From: Ornithomonoglobus_A sp034090805
Lineage (GTDB): Bacteria; Bacillota; Clostridia; UBA1381
Length of the DNA stretch: 49,657 nt
NCBI GenBank assembly: GCA_034090805.1
Contig: JAXDRV010000072.1
Coordinates: 1 to 49,657, forward strand
Reading direction: 5' to 3'
Made by a program: the position numbers and the translations under genes. Below are positions 24,060 to 36,100 of this stretch, piece after piece. A model generated the notes under the pieces. That model was not told the origin of the DNA, made no database searches, and worked only from the letters and a program-made list of their open reading frames with translations. Each line of letters begins with the position of its first letter. Within the stretch, counting starts at the first letter, position 1.

Positions 24060-24947
24060 ATGAAAAAGAAATTCAGTATAGCAAATATTTTACTATATGC
24101 AATATTTATACTTCTTGCAATTTGCTGCATATATCCGCTTTTGGTAGTAATCGGAGTTTCGTTCACAGGAGAAACCGAGATTTCCGAATATGGATTCAAG
24201 GTGATTCCGAAGGCTATATCGTTTGAGGCATATAAATATATATTTGCATCAAAGGGAACTATTTTAAGAGCATACGGTGTTACAATCTTTGTAACCGTTG
24301 TTGGTACGATTATCAGTACATTCATTGTAGCCATGTATGCATATCCTTTGTCAAGAAAGGATTTTAAGTACAGAAAGCTATTTACATTCATTGCATTATT
24401 CACTATGCTTTTCAGCGGTGGTACTGTTGCAGGATACATGGTAACAACAGGTGTCCTTCATCTTAAGAACAGCATTTGGGTTCTTATTCTGCCGTATGTT
24501 ATGAATGCTTGGCATGTAATAGTAATGCGTTCATTCTATTCCATGTCAATTCCGGGTGCTATTATCGAAGCGGCAAAGATTGACGGAGCTAATGAGTATA
24601 AGATATACTTCGGGCTTATTCTTCCGCTTTCGCTGCCGGGACTTGCAACAATTGCACTTTTTGCAACACTTACATATTGGAATGACTGGTGGCTGCCGAT
24701 TCTCTATATTACAGAGCCGGTAAAGTATAATCTCCAGTATCTTCTCCAACAGATGATTTCAAATATTCAGAATCTTTCGGAAAATTCCGCTACAATGGGC
24801 GGAGCAAGTGCAGAGCTTGCAAATATCCCAAAGGAGAGTGCAAGAATGGCACTTTGTATTATAGCTACAGGCCCGATACTTATTGTATATCCGTTCTTCC
24901 AGAAGTATTTTATACAGGGCTTGACAGTAGGTTCTGTTAAGGAGTAA
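24060..24947 (+). CDS. LplC-type ABC sugar permease
   Basis: 295 residues, about six transmembrane segments, with the ATPase-docking motif EAAKIDGANEYKIYFGLILP. The N-terminal loop FTGETEISEYGFKVIPKAIS is typical of the LplC/YtcP subgroup. Second membrane subunit of the importer, 14 bases after LplB. No ATPase gene is present in the window; these importers usually share a general MsmK-type ATPase encoded elsewhere. Confidence 0.92.
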   Translation: MKKKFSIANILLYAIFILLAICCIYPLLVVIGVSFTGETEISEYGFKVIPKAISFEAYKYIFASKGTILRAYGVTIFVTVVGTIISTFIVAMYAYPLSRKDFKYRKLFTFIALFTMLFSGGTVAGYMVTTGVLHLKNSIWVLILPYVMNAWHVIVMRSFYSMSIPGAIIEAAKIDGANEYKIYFGLILPLSLPGLATIALFATLTYWNDWWLPILYITEPVKYNLQYLLQQMISNIQNLSENSATMGGASAELANIPKESARMALCIIATGPILIVYPFFQKYFIQGLTVGSVKE

Positions 24948-24952
24948 TTATT

Positions 24953-27505
24953 ATGAGATTCAAAAGAATGATTTCAACTATTCTCTCTCTGGCGCTTACA
25001 GCTTCATTTTGGGTTTTGCCCGATGGGGCGGAGGCTGCATCGAGAATGAGACAGAAAACGGCTGTTCCGTCCGAACTTCATGTTGAGGGGAGATACATAT
25101 ATAACGCTGAAGGCGAAAAGGTAAGACTCACGGGTGCAAACATACCTGATCTGCAGTGGGCAACAGGCGGAGATAACGACCTTATGAAGCGTATCGGAAT
25201 ACTCTGTGACCAATGGAATGCAAACTGCGTTCGTCTTTGCGTGCATTCCAAATTCTGGTTCGGACAGGAATGGTACCAGGGCAAGAACTATATGGATTAC
25301 CGCAAGATGGTTGACAATGTAATTAATCAGATAACGTCGCGCGGTAAGTATGTAATACTTAATCTCCATGAATTCTATGCTATTACCGAGCAACAGAAGG
25401 ATTTCTGGAACGATGCTGTTGAGGTATACGGCAATAATCCGGGCGTACTATTCGGACTCTTAAACGAGCCTCATGATATAAACTGGGATTTATGGCGTAA
25501 CGGCGGTATGCTTGAAACTTCTGATGCATACGGAAAAAAAGTGCAGAGAGTATACGGTCATCAGGAAATTCTTGATATGATTCGTAATAGGGGTGCAAAG
25601 AACATAGTCATTGCCGGTGGTCTTGACTGGGCATACTACTTTGACGGACTCTGTGACGGCTACAACGGCATGGAGCACGGCTACAAGCTCAGCGACCCGA
25701 CAGGTAACGGCGTGATCTACGATACGCATATCTATCCGATGAAGCCTGAGTATAACCCGGTTGAAAAGGCAGTTGAATGCTTAGTTAATGAGGCTCCGAT
25801 ACTTGTAGGTGAGTACGGACACTGGGGCGAAAGACTTTTCGACTGGTACGATAACTATCTTTGTGACTATCCGCATATATGGATGAATGAGATACATGAC
25901 TTTATAGATCGTAACGAGCTTAACTATACTGCATGGTCCTTCCATATCGGTGCTAATCCGAATATGTTTATGGATTATGACACATTCACCCCGTCAAACT
26001 ATTCGGGAATATACATGAAGTACAAAATGTTAAGCGAACCTGAAACTCGTCCGGCAGCGGAGAACAGACCGTATGAGGATCCCACTCCTCTCTATACGTG
26101 GAAGCGGGTTATTGACTTTGATAATACTGCTCCAAAAAGCACTGTATACGGCGATGAGGTTAAATCTGAAATTCGCAGCGGCGGAGCAGAGGACAATGGT
26201 CTTACTGTAAGCTTTGACAGAAGCGCGGCAGAGAGCTGGGACAGCGCAGCCGTTATAAGCTATCCGGAGGAAACGGATCTTTCAGGTGCGGAGTGGCTTT
26301 CAATGCGTATCAAAGGTGACGGAGATATGCGAAAGATAGGAATAGGTATAGAGCTTAAGGACGGAAGAATGTTCACAAGCTATATGAATATGGACCTTCA
26401 CGATAACTGGAAGGATTGGTTCTTCCCGCTCGCAATATTCAAGAATGAGGAAGGCTTGCTTGATACAACACAAATTAAGTCAGTGCTTATAACATCTCTT
26501 GATGACGGTGTTGGCAGCTTCATGCTTGACAATGTAACAATCGGCGGCAAGGACTATAATCCGGCAAAGCCGTTTACCGTTTCGGAGAGCAATCAGAAGA
26601 CAGGCCTTTCATGGGTAGCATGGGAGGATGATGAAAATACTTCAACGGATTCATTTACCGTAACGACAAACAGCGGAACAAGACGCAATCCAAAAACAAC
26701 ACCGGTTATGTTCTCATATAACTGCCCCGAAGGCTCATACGGCGGTCAGGCAAGAGCAACAATCCCGGTATCGTGGAATATTGCCGATGCGGATTACTTC
26801 ACGTTCTGGGCAAAGGGCGACGGTTCAAAGCAGCGCTTCATGCTGCGCTTTGAACAGGAAAAGGGTACAAACCAGAAAGAACAGCGTTCAAAATTTAAAA
26901 AGCGTGAACTTGAGCGTTTCTGTATAGCCTTTGACGTGAATTCAAAAGAATGGAAGCAATATAAATTCAGAATAAGTGATTTGGGCATGAGTGATATGAT
27001 GCATCTTTACAAGGTCCGTTGGATAAGTCTGTTTAACCTCACACTCGAATCATCAGGTACTCTATGGATTGATGATTTTGCATTTACCAATATAGGTGAT
27101 AAGTCTAAGTCACATTACGAAAGACATGAGGCAGTGCATATTTCAGAACCGGTAGGTGAGCTTAAAACCAAGTATCCGTTAAATGTGGTTGCACAGATAC
27201 CCAAGACTTTTGAAGTCAATGCCGGAGAGGAGGAACATATTTCAATCCACCTCATGAACAAGACCGACCGTAATGTTGCGGGTGAGCTTAAAATTGAAGG
27301 TCTTCCGATTGAAGGTGTAGCAAATGCCAAGTATAACACCTATGCGGGATGGGTATCATATCCTCACTTCCCGTGGCGTAATTATTCATACAGTAATTTT
27401 GCCTTCACAATTCCGAAGGATAAGAAGGGGGAATATGAAATTACAGTATCGGATGTATCGGATAATGGAGTGCTTCCACAGACCTATAAGCTTATAGTAA
27501 AATAA
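24953..27505 (+). CDS. Secreted GH5 endo-glycanase with two binding modules
   Basis: 850 residues: signal peptide (1-29), GH5 barrel (about 40-360), two beta-sandwich carbohydrate-binding-like modules (about 380-545 and 560-725) and a C-terminal beta domain (730-850). The acid/base Glu172 is in LLNEPHD, the nucleophile Glu287 in ILVGEYG, with His259/Tyr261 (DTHIYP). GH5 retaining enzymes cut beta-1,4-linked backbones; here the backbone of a substituted glucan such as xanthan is the likely target. It is linked to the permease gene (6-base gap, RBS inside the preceding stop region). Related to the larger GH5 at 43849, with shared blocks such as LFGLLNEPHDI and GNGVIYD, so the pair may differ in substrate length or decoration. 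Confidence 0.9.
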   Translation: MRFKRMISTILSLALTASFWVLPDGAEAASRMRQKTAVPSELHVEGRYIYNAEGEKVRLTGANIPDLQWATGGDNDLMKRIGILCDQWNANCVRLCVHSKFWFGQEWYQGKNYMDYRKMVDNVINQITSRGKYVILNLHEFYAITEQQKDFWNDAVEVYGNNPGVLFGLLNEPHDINWDLWRNGGMLETSDAYGKKVQRVYGHQEILDMIRNRGAKNIVIAGGLDWAYYFDGLCDGYNGMEHGYKLSDPTGNGVIYDTHIYPMKPEYNPVEKAVECLVNEAPILVGEYGHWGERLFDWYDNYLCDYPHIWMNEIHDFIDRNELNYTAWSFHIGANPNMFMDYDTFTPSNYSGIYMKYKMLSEPETRPAAENRPYEDPTPLYTWKRVIDFDNTAPKSTVYGDEVKSEIRSGGAEDNGLTVSFDRSAAESWDSAAVISYPEETDLSGAEWLSMRIKGDGDMRKIGIGIELKDGRMFTSYMNMDLHDNWKDWFFPLAIFKNEEGLLDTTQIKSVLITSLDDGVGSFMLDNVTIGGKDYNPAKPFTVSESNQKTGLSWVAWEDDENTSTDSFTVTTNSGTRRNPKTTPVMFSYNCPEGSYGGQARATIPVSWNIADADYFTFWAKGDGSKQRFMLRFEQEKGTNQKEQRSKFKKRELERFCIAFDVNSKEWKQYKFRISDLGMSDMMHLYKVRWISLFNLTLESSGTLWIDDFAFTNIGDKSKSHYERHEAVHISEPVGELKTKYPLNVVAQIPKTFEVNAGEEEHISIHLMNKTDRNVAGELKIEGLPIEGVANAKYNTYAGWVSYPHFPWRNYSYSNFAFTIPKDKKGEYEITVSDVSDNGVLPQTYKLIVK

Positions 27506-27539
27506 TAATCTTTCGGATTAACAGATTGGGGACATATAA

Positions 27540-30500
27540 ATGATTAAAAAATTTATTTCAGCAATATGTGCGGCTTCAATCGCACTCGGCAGCATGGGCA
27601 GTCTTGCTCTTGCAGCCGATGAGGCGCAGATAAAATACAACTACAAGCTGTCAATGGAGAGCGATTCGGACTTCAAGATGGTTTACGGCTATAACGGAGG
27701 GACAATCAGCACTAAAAAGAGCTATACCGCCGGAAAGTATGGGAATGCCTTGCAGATTACATATCCCGGACATCTCATTTCCGACGGCTCAAAGCGTTAT
27801 AACGGATTCGTGATGCAGTTCAAGACTGACGAGTTTGATGTGGGGAATGAGCGCATGACAATGCTTGATTTGATGCGTGATACGAGTAACTTTTCAATGT
27901 GGGTACATACACCTAAAACAGTTGATCACGGTAATGGTGCGGTTGCCAATCGTATAATTGAGCTTATATTCGAGTTTACCACAACAGGCGGCAGCAAAAA
28001 GTTTGCGAAGAAGTTTCAGATACCGAACACCGGCGAGTGGGCTTACATAACAATTCCTGTTACTGCGTTTAAATCCGGCAGTCTTAACATGGCGGACGGA
28101 CTTAAGGATGAATCAATAACGGCGGCAGCTCAGATGTCAATAAGCTTCCCGTACAAGGACTATTTCGGCGCTAATCCGGATGAGGCTACGCTTAACAACC
28201 CATGGGAGGAGCCGTTCATAATTGACGAACTTCTCTTTGATCGTTCAACAGATGCGGTAAAAGCAATCACGCCTCCCTCAACAGGCGAGGAAATGTATTT
28301 TGAGAATGCCGAGATTGAGGGTGTAGCGGTTAAGGGCGTACCTGTACAGGGCTTTGATAAAAATGCGTCAACAAATGTGATAGAAGTACCTTCAAATTAC
28401 ACAGCGGAGAATATAAAAAAGAATGTAACAGTTACTGTTGCTGCTCCGACTGTTGAAAAAACAAATGTTTCGCAGGAGCTTACAGGTGCGAGCTATGAAA
28501 TTACAGCACCGGATTCTGTGCCCGGCAATGGTGTTATTACCGTTATATCGGGAAGCAGAAAGGTAAGAAAGAATTATAATATAAGATTTGAAGCTAAAAC
28601 CGGAATTATGCCTGATATAAACGGAATTACAAATTCAGGCGGAAGCATAAAGGTTCCGATAACCAATGAGTCAGCTTCGGGAAGTGCTTCTGTAACCGCA
28701 CTTGCAGTTTCAAAGAATGCTGACGGAGTAGCTGTAAGCACTTCTCTTTCAGAAGAGCAGAGTATAGGTGCAGGACAAAGCATTGACTTGAATTTCAATT
28801 TAAAAACAGAAAACAAGGACTCGGTTGAGGTATATATTTTCAATAACGAAACCGATTACAAGCTTCTTTGTGCTCCAATAACAATCGGTAAGGGAGTTAT
28901 GGCATATACGGAGCCTGCTGCAAATCTTTCATCTGTTGATGTAGTAACCGATGAAAATGACGATAGCATATCCGTAAGCGGTAATGCGGAGGGCAGTGTG
29001 TTTGTGGCTCTTAAAAACGAAGACGGATATATCAATGCTCAATTAATTGATACCAAAAACGGAACATTTTCAGGTACTGTTAATTCGGGTGGCAAGGCGT
29101 ACGGAAGAATCAGCGTTGTTCTCTCATGCGCAAACACAGTTATAAGAGAGTTATATAACGCTTCACCGTCGGAGGTTGCTTCATGTATTTCGGAATACAA
29201 GGCACTTTCGACTGACCCGGAGGAATGTAACGACTATTTTGAAAAATACAAGTATGTTTTAAATCTTGACAATTCAATGACGGGAAAGCTTGCGAAGGAT
29301 GAAATCAGCAATGCTGTTTCGATAGCTGACCGTTCTGTAAACAGTATAAATGATATAAGACATAAAATAGGAGAAGAGTTATGTCTTGCAGCGATTAATG
29401 AGCGTGATACAGCTATAATAAAAGACATATATGAAAATTATAATGACTTGGCCGGCTTTGATGCAAATACATCGTATTTTAAAAAGTACATTACAGACAG
29501 CAACCAGCTAAACAAGGTTATAAATTATGTTGCAAAGAATAAGTATAACTCATTGGAAAATGCACAAACATCCTTCAAGGAGGGGAGTATTCTTGAGTCA
29601 TTAAATTCTGTTAAGGGCTATGGTGAGCTTGAATCACTTATAGGTGAAAACGAGGATATTCTCGGAGATTTCCTGAATTACGCAAAATTAAGAGGACTTA
29701 ATTCGACAGATGAAACAGGCTTCTATAAGTATGCATCACAGAAGGGTATAAGCAGTCTTGACTCACTAAATACATTGCTTAATGAATATATTTCAAACGG
29801 CATAAAGGACAATACAAGCGGAACAGGTATAGGCTCGATTTCGGGCGGAGGCAGTGTTTCGGGAACAACAACTGTTGTAAATAAGCCTGTTGTGAAGCCT
29901 GAAGCAACCTCAAAGCCGTCCGCGTTTTCGGATATAAATAACAGCCACTGGGCGTACAGCTCGGTTATGGGGTTAAAAACACTCGACATTATAGACGGTC
30001 GTGATGACGGAAGCTTTGGCACTGATGATGCTGTAACCAGAGAAGAGTTTGTGAAAATGCTTCTCGGCACATTCGGTATGGAGGCTACAGCGGTTGAAGG
30101 ACCGTTTGGCGATGTAGATAAGGATGCTTGGTATGCTCCGTATGTTAATACAGCTACATCTATGGGTATTGTAAGCGGAATTGAAAATGATGTGTTCGGT
30201 ACGGGAAGAAGAATAACAAGACAGGATATGTCTGTATTAATCGGCAGATTTATGGAGAAACAGGGCTGTGAGCTTAACGGGGAAGCTCTCACCGCCTTTA
30301 CCGATGACGAATCTATATCCAACTACGCAAAAAGAAGTGTTTACGGGCTTAAAAATTTCGGACTTATCAACGGAATGGATGACGGTAGTTTTGAACCGTT
30401 GTCAGAGGCTACAAGAGCACAAACTGCAAAAATTCTATACTCAGTACACTCATATATGAAATCAAGAAATATTTCAGTTTCTGATATAGAAGATAACAGC

Positions 30501-33179
30501 CTGTTCGGTATAATGATACGAAAGCTTATGGCTCTTGGTATTATTGATTTTCCGCAGGGTGAATCGGAGATAGTAACAAGGGGGCAGTTTGCTAAATATG
30601 CAGCGGCGTTTGCAAATGCAGCAGATTACGGATACAATGACGGCAAGATTATATTTAGTGATGTTGAAATAGGCAATCGCTATTATAATTCGGTACGCTA
30701 TCTTGCAGATATGGGATTTATCGACACAGATAAAAGTAGCTTTGATGTTGATTCGCCGATTACACTCGGTGATGCCGCTGTAATTATGTGCCGCATTTTG
30801 GGGTATGACCGATATGCCATAGAGCGGGGCGGTAATATCAGCGTTTATATATCAACTGCATCAAAATATGATATTATTCCGTCACTCGGAAAGGGTGAGG
30901 ATGATTCATTGAACTTCTCGGATGTTCTTTCAATATTAGAGAGTGCAGCAGAAGCAAATATGATGGTAACAGATTTTACAGGCTCAAAAGAAATTTACAA
31001 GGAAACGGAAACATCGGCACTGTATTATTACCATAAGATTTTAGTTCTTGACGATATTATATATGCAGTAGGAACAAGAACAATTGACGGAAGCAGTGGT
31101 CTTGTTGATAATAATGTAAGAGTCGGCAGATATAATTTTGTTTCAGAAACAAGAGATGCTTATCGTTATCTCGGCTACAGAGTAAATGCTTATTATACAG
31201 AGAATGAAGACGTATTGAAGTTTATTGAGCCGAGTGATAAAAATGACGTGCTTGTAATAGACGGACAGCTCATAAGCTCATTTGACGGTAATACATTAAA
31301 GTATTACAAAAGCGAGGAGTCATTGGCTGAACGCAGAGAAACAATACCAAAAACAGCAAACCGTCTTTATAACTATAATTTTACCGCTGATTTCAGTGAA
31401 GAAGAGATGAAAAATGCAGAGGAAGTAATATTCATAGACTGCAATAAGGACGGTAATTACGATACTGTAAATCTTATAAACGAGGACATCTATTGTGTAA
31501 CACAGATTTCAGCGTATGAAATGACAATTTATGATTATTATTCACAGCCTGCCGTAAAGCTTGAGGATATGAAGTCGGTAACAGTTTATGATGCTGAGGG
31601 GAAATTATCAACTGTGGGTGCCGTATCAACATATGATATTGTATCTGTGATGAAGGATAAGCAGAATGATAATGTAATACTTTATATCTCAAAGGATTAT
31701 ATCGACGGTACTGTTGAAAGTACAGGCTATGATAACAATAATCACAGAACTGTAAGAATTGATGGCAAGAATTACACCTTGACAGATACGCTTGAAAAGC
31801 AGCCTACAGTGGCAAGCTTAGTCACGGTAGGGAATGAGGTGGAGATTCTTCTTGATCGTCACGGAAGAGCGGCATATATAGAGCTTTATGATGGTAAGGA
31901 TAACTCCTATGCCTATATCATAAAGGCTGTTTCAGAGGAGGTAGGAGTAGATCCGTTCCTTAGAATGTATACGGTTTCAGACGGTATAAGGGATATAAAA
32001 CTTTCATCAAAAGCAGTTATCAATAACACTAAAATAAAGGAAAATGAGGATTTAGATAAGCTGTTTAAGACAGCAAATATTGATCCTGACAGTGTAAATC
32101 AGCTTGTTCGTTATAAGCTTAATGACAAGGGTGAGATTTCACAGGTTAAGACTGCACAGTATATTGAAGGAGCAGAGGTTTATACAACAGGAAGCGCGTT
32201 CACGAGAATTGCCGATATGGAGGATATTTATTATAGTGCCACATATCGTAACTTCCCGGGAAGTGTCAGAGTTAATTCCGAAACACAAATCCTATGTGTA
32301 CCAAAGAGTTATTCACTTATGCGTGATGAGTCATACTATGGTGTTAAGGAATTCAAAGACATGAAAAATGATACCTTTGATAAGGTTGAGGTATACAATG
32401 TTTCCAAGGATATGACAGCAGGAGTGCTTGTTATAAGAGCTGATAATGGCGGTGGTAAGCAGATTACATACAGCACACCAATTGCTGCTGTTAAAAAAAT
32501 ATATGAAATCTCAATGAACGGAGAAATCGGATATTCTGTTGACCTTCTATATAATGGTTCGGAGCAAAGCTTTGTATTTGCTGATGGTGTCAAAATCGAG
32601 CAGTTATATAAGGGTAAGGACGGCGAGCCTGTTTCATCAGTTTTGGGGGTTGGAGATATTATCCGTTTTGCGACTAACTCAAGAGATGAAATAACTGATT
32701 ATTACAAAGTATTTGACTTTGATAATAAGGATGACAGCAATATTGTAATAAGAGGTAATGAGTACGAAAATAAAAATTCATATATCGGCTCATCAAAAAC
32801 ACTTATTGCATTTAACGGTATGGCAAAAAATCCATCGGAGGATGTTATATCAGGTCGTGTATGGGAAGGTAAAAACCCATACTGGTTTACGGGTGTACAG
32901 TATTCGACCGAAATGGGTATTGTTGAGTCAATTTCAGGCACAACAATGATTATTCATATCATTCCGGGAACAGAAGGCAGCAATAAGACAGAATGCGACA
33001 GATATTTCAATCTTACAAACAAGCGAATTTATGTTTTGGAAACAAGCGGAGATGGTGTACATCTCGGAACAGTTAACGATATAATTCCCGCCAATCTTGC
33101 AGGAGAAGAGAATGCTTCAAGGGTTATTATATCAAGGCATAACGATGTACCGTCTATATGTGCGGTAATAAACAGATAA
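27540..33179 (+). CDS. Giant SLH-domain surface protein
   Basis: 1879 residues. Signal peptide (1-25), a beta-sandwich binding-like module (about 30-240), beta domains (280-530) that include a copy related to the shared C-terminal module, an alpha-helical stretch (540-765), and a Gly/Ser linker. Three S-layer homology domains follow (about 795-975; FSDINNSHWAYSSVMGLKTL, GPFGDVDKDAWYAPYVNTAT), then degenerate SLH-like repeats (980-1150). A region of about 720 residues is shared with the next protein. SLH domains hold proteins on the cell-wall polymer. Placed between the GH5 and the catabolic genes, it may act as a surface scaffold or polysaccharide-binding platform. The large C-terminal region matches no family I can name. 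No cysteines or catalytic motif stand out. Confidence 0.8.
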   Translation: MIKKFISAICAASIALGSMGSLALAADEAQIKYNYKLSMESDSDFKMVYGYNGGTISTKKSYTAGKYGNALQITYPGHLISDGSKRYNGFVMQFKTDEFDVGNERMTMLDLMRDTSNFSMWVHTPKTVDHGNGAVANRIIELIFEFTTTGGSKKFAKKFQIPNTGEWAYITIPVTAFKSGSLNMADGLKDESITAAAQMSISFPYKDYFGANPDEATLNNPWEEPFIIDELLFDRSTDAVKAITPPSTGEEMYFENAEIEGVAVKGVPVQGFDKNASTNVIEVPSNYTAENIKKNVTVTVAAPTVEKTNVSQELTGASYEITAPDSVPGNGVITVISGSRKVRKNYNIRFEAKTGIMPDINGITNSGGSIKVPITNESASGSASVTALAVSKNADGVAVSTSLSEEQSIGAGQSIDLNFNLKTENKDSVEVYIFNNETDYKLLCAPITIGKGVMAYTEPAANLSSVDVVTDENDDSISVSGNAEGSVFVALKNEDGYINAQLIDTKNGTFSGTVNSGGKAYGRISVVLSCANTVIRELYNASPSEVASCISEYKALSTDPEECNDYFEKYKYVLNLDNSMTGKLAKDEISNAVSIADRSVNSINDIRHKIGEELCLAAINERDTAIIKDIYENYNDLAGFDANTSYFKKYITDSNQLNKVINYVAKNKYNSLENAQTSFKEGSILESLNSVKGYGELESLIGENEDILGDFLNYAKLRGLNSTDETGFYKYASQKGISSLDSLNTLLNEYISNGIKDNTSGTGIGSISGGGSVSGTTTVVNKPVVKPEATSKPSAFSDINNSHWAYSSVMGLKTLDIIDGRDDGSFGTDDAVTREEFVKMLLGTFGMEATAVEGPFGDVDKDAWYAPYVNTATSMGIVSGIENDVFGTGRRITRQDMSVLIGRFMEKQGCELNGEALTAFTDDESISNYAKRSVYGLKNFGLINGMDDGSFEPLSEATRAQTAKILYSVHSYMKSRNISVSDIEDNSLFGIMIRKLMALGIIDFPQGESEIVTRGQFAKYAAAFANAADYGYNDGKIIFSDVEIGNRYYNSVRYLADMGFIDTDKSSFDVDSPITLGDAAVIMCRILGYDRYAIERGGNISVYISTASKYDIIPSLGKGEDDSLNFSDVLSILESAAEANMMVTDFTGSKEIYKETETSALYYYHKILVLDDIIYAVGTRTIDGSSGLVDNNVRVGRYNFVSETRDAYRYLGYRVNAYYTENEDVLKFIEPSDKNDVLVIDGQLISSFDGNTLKYYKSEESLAERRETIPKTANRLYNYNFTADFSEEEMKNAEEVIFIDCNKDGNYDTVNLINEDIYCVTQISAYEMTIYDYYSQPAVKLEDMKSVTVYDAEGKLSTVGAVSTYDIVSVMKDKQNDNVILYISKDYIDGTVESTGYDNNNHRTVRIDGKNYTLTDTLEKQPTVASLVTVGNEVEILLDRHGRAAYIELYDGKDNSYAYIIKAVSEEVGVDPFLRMYTVSDGIRDIKLSSKAVINNTKIKENEDLDKLFKTANIDPDSVNQLVRYKLNDKGEISQVKTAQYIEGAEVYTTGSAFTRIADMEDIYYSATYRNFPGSVRVNSETQILCVPKSYSLMRDESYYGVKEFKDMKNDTFDKVEVYNVSKDMTAGVLVIRADNGGGKQITYSTPIAAVKKIYEISMNGEIGYSVDLLYNGSEQSFVFADGVKIEQLYKGKDGEPVSSVLGVGDIIRFATNSRDEITDYYKVFDFDNKDDSNIVIRGNEYENKNSYIGSSKTLIAFNGMAKNPSEDVISGRVWEGKNPYWFTGVQYSTEMGIVESISGTTMIIHIIPGTEGSNKTECDRYFNLTNKRIYVLETSGDGVHLGTVNDIIPANLAGEENASRVIISRHNDVPSICAVINR

Positions 33180-33194
33180 GGGAGGGATGAGTAA

Positions 33195-36100
33195 ATGGAC
33201 AGAATGAAGAGAATAACAGCTTTGCTTATTGCTCTGGGTATTGCACTGACATCAACGATTTCAGCATTTGCGGCTGCAAACTTTGACGATGACGGTAACC
33301 GTGATAATAATAACGGTCTTTCGGAGGAGGAGCAGAATGTTGCTATTAAGGATACACATCCTCAGCATGAGCTTGACAACCCGGAAGACGCATATATGGA
33401 GAAACTTGAATATGACGAGTATATCAAGGGCAGAAACGAGTATAACGAAGTAATAAAGAAGCTCAGCGCATTCGGGATGTGGCACACACTCCCGGATGGC
33501 AGCTATCTTCAGCCTATTAAGGCGGGCGAGTTCTTTCTTGCGATGTGCCGCTATATTAACTTTGACAATTTCATAGACGAAAATACCGATGATGCAGAGC
33601 TTTACAAGACAGCATACGAAACACTTAACAGTCTGGGTTATGCGGATTTTGAAATCGATCTGAATGGAACAATTTCCTTTGATCAGGCAGTTAGAATTCT
33701 CACCAATGCGCTCGGCTATAAAAGCTTTGCGGATTTCAGAGGTGGGACTGCTGACGCATATATGCAGGTTGCAAGCGAGCACAAGATAGCAAGACGTTTT
33801 CCGAAGAACAGAAACGACGCGCTTACGAGAACCGCCGCTGCAGAGCTTATTGAAAATTCAACCGAGGCGAAGGTATATATCATTAACGGCACGGAGGGTT
33901 ATTCGTATGAGAATGTGCTTGACTACTACAAGGACATTTACGAAATTAATGATGTTGTAACTTCTGTATCGGATAATGCTATATCGGACGGCAAAACGAT
34001 AAAAAACGGTATAAGAGTGGGTAACTATTTGCTTGAGAGCGACAGAAAGGATTTATATGACTATCTCGCATGCAAGGTGAAAGTATTTTACCGTCAGGAA
34101 GAATCGGGCGGAAGAACTCTGCTTTACATAACAAATCATATCACAAACAGTATAGTGACTGTTGAAGGCTGCAATATAGAGAGCTATGAAAATGAAAGAA
34201 TTTCATATTATGTAAATGGTACTGCAAAAAAGAAACTCGTTTTGGACTCGAAGGCAAAGGAAATACTTAACGGCTTTGCTCCGAAAGCAGTTAACGGCGA
34301 GGACATGGAAAACTGTGACTACATCAAGCTTGTCGATAACAATAATGACGGTAAGTATGACGTTGTGTTTGTTTACAAGTATGACATCATGGTAGTTGAG
34401 AGAGTTTCCGAATCGCATGATATGATTTACGGTCTGTATAACGATAATGAGAAAGGTGCGTTAACGGTTGATTTTGACAGCAACACTCTCGAAATGACCG
34501 ACCGCATGGGCAATCCTGTTGATGTGTATTACATTACAAAGGACTCGGTGCTTTCTGTTGCGAATGATCCCCAAAGTTCAAGGCAGAAGATTATCGTAAG
34601 TAATCTGATGTATACCGGAACCGTAAAAAGTACAGAAATCGGTGAAAGCTATCATGACTCAACGGTTTATTTTGAGGACAGAAGCTATACCTACTCAACC
34701 AATTTTAAATATTACAGGGGCAGCAAGGCATTAAAGAACGGCAGCAGGTATAACGTATATCTTGATTATCGCGGCAGAATTGCGGGGTACGACCTTATTA
34801 AGGATGATGAGATAAAGTACGGAATACTCATAAAGGGCTGGATTGATACTGACAACGGCGGCGATGATACCGTAGTGAAACTGTATCCGTATTCGGGAGA
34901 TATGGCAAACTTTATGCTTGCAAAGAGGACGAGGATTGATGGTGATGTTTGCAAAACGGCAGCAGATAAGATTTCAATGCTTAACAAGGCAGCCGAGTAT
35001 CAGAGCATAAAACTGAGGTCGCTTGACGATAAATATGTTCCGATGAACTTTCAGACAGGGGATATTGTATTTCCGAGAGTGCCGATAATGTATAAGCAGA
35101 ATGATGCGGGTGAGATAACATATATCGACACTCCGTTCCATGGTTACAATGAAAATCCGGAGAATAACGATGTTTTCCATGATAATTCAATGACCATGTA
35201 TGATGACTTCTCAAAGCGTGAGGGCACAACAAAAAAGCCGGGCGGAATGTTTTTAAGAAACACACTGGCATTCAACAGTGATAACGGAAACAACATTGCA
35301 ATGACAACGGCAACAAAGGTATTTGTTGTGCCGATATCGAACGATCCGTCTGAGTTAACCGATGTAAAGAACTATCAGAAAACGAATCTTTCGTACTTTA
35401 CCGACTGGAACTATTATCCGAAATCAGGCACACAGTACCCGGTTGAGAACAGAATAGAGGCATACAATGTAAATGAGGCAAGAGTTGCCGAGGTGGTTGT
35501 TTACTACACAAGCGATACTGTACCTGAGATAGATAAGAAGGTTCCGCTGACAGTTGTTGAAAAGGTAATTGACGCCGTCAATAACGAGGGCGATGTCGTA
35601 AAGCGGCTTGTGGGCTATCAGGGTAATGCCGAGATAGAGGTTGACTTAGCCGAGGGGGTATGGCTTACACGCTACTATAACGGTGAGAACGGCGAGAAAA
35701 TAAAGTCAGAGGTAAAGCGCGGCGATATTATAAGATATGTAACAAATAACAGCGGGGAGCTGGTTGATTATGTAAAGGTGTTCTCGTTAAGGGATGAGGA
35801 CGATCCGGACTATGTAAAGACCGGAAATGAATATGGAACAACGGTTGATCCTTCAACTCTTAACAAGACAATGCTTGCCGTATCGGACGGTAAATATACA
35901 AAGAACGGACATAACACAGCGCATATTTATACTGAACTCGGCAACTATAATTACGGTGCAAATTACCGTCTTGTATACGGAACATTGCTTTATAAAAACG
36001 GTTCAAATATGGTATTAAAAACCAAGGTTGACACTGCTCTTGGTCAGCGTGAGATTATCGAGCTTGCAGACTTCTCGGGATTCAATGTAATTATGATTGA

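Noticed and set aside
27520..27539. GATTGGGGACAT before the giant SLH gene as another IS end
   Set aside because: It shares only the GGGGAC core with the IS ends at 1434 and 2074, has no partner repeat, and lies in the ribosome-site region of an intact operon.
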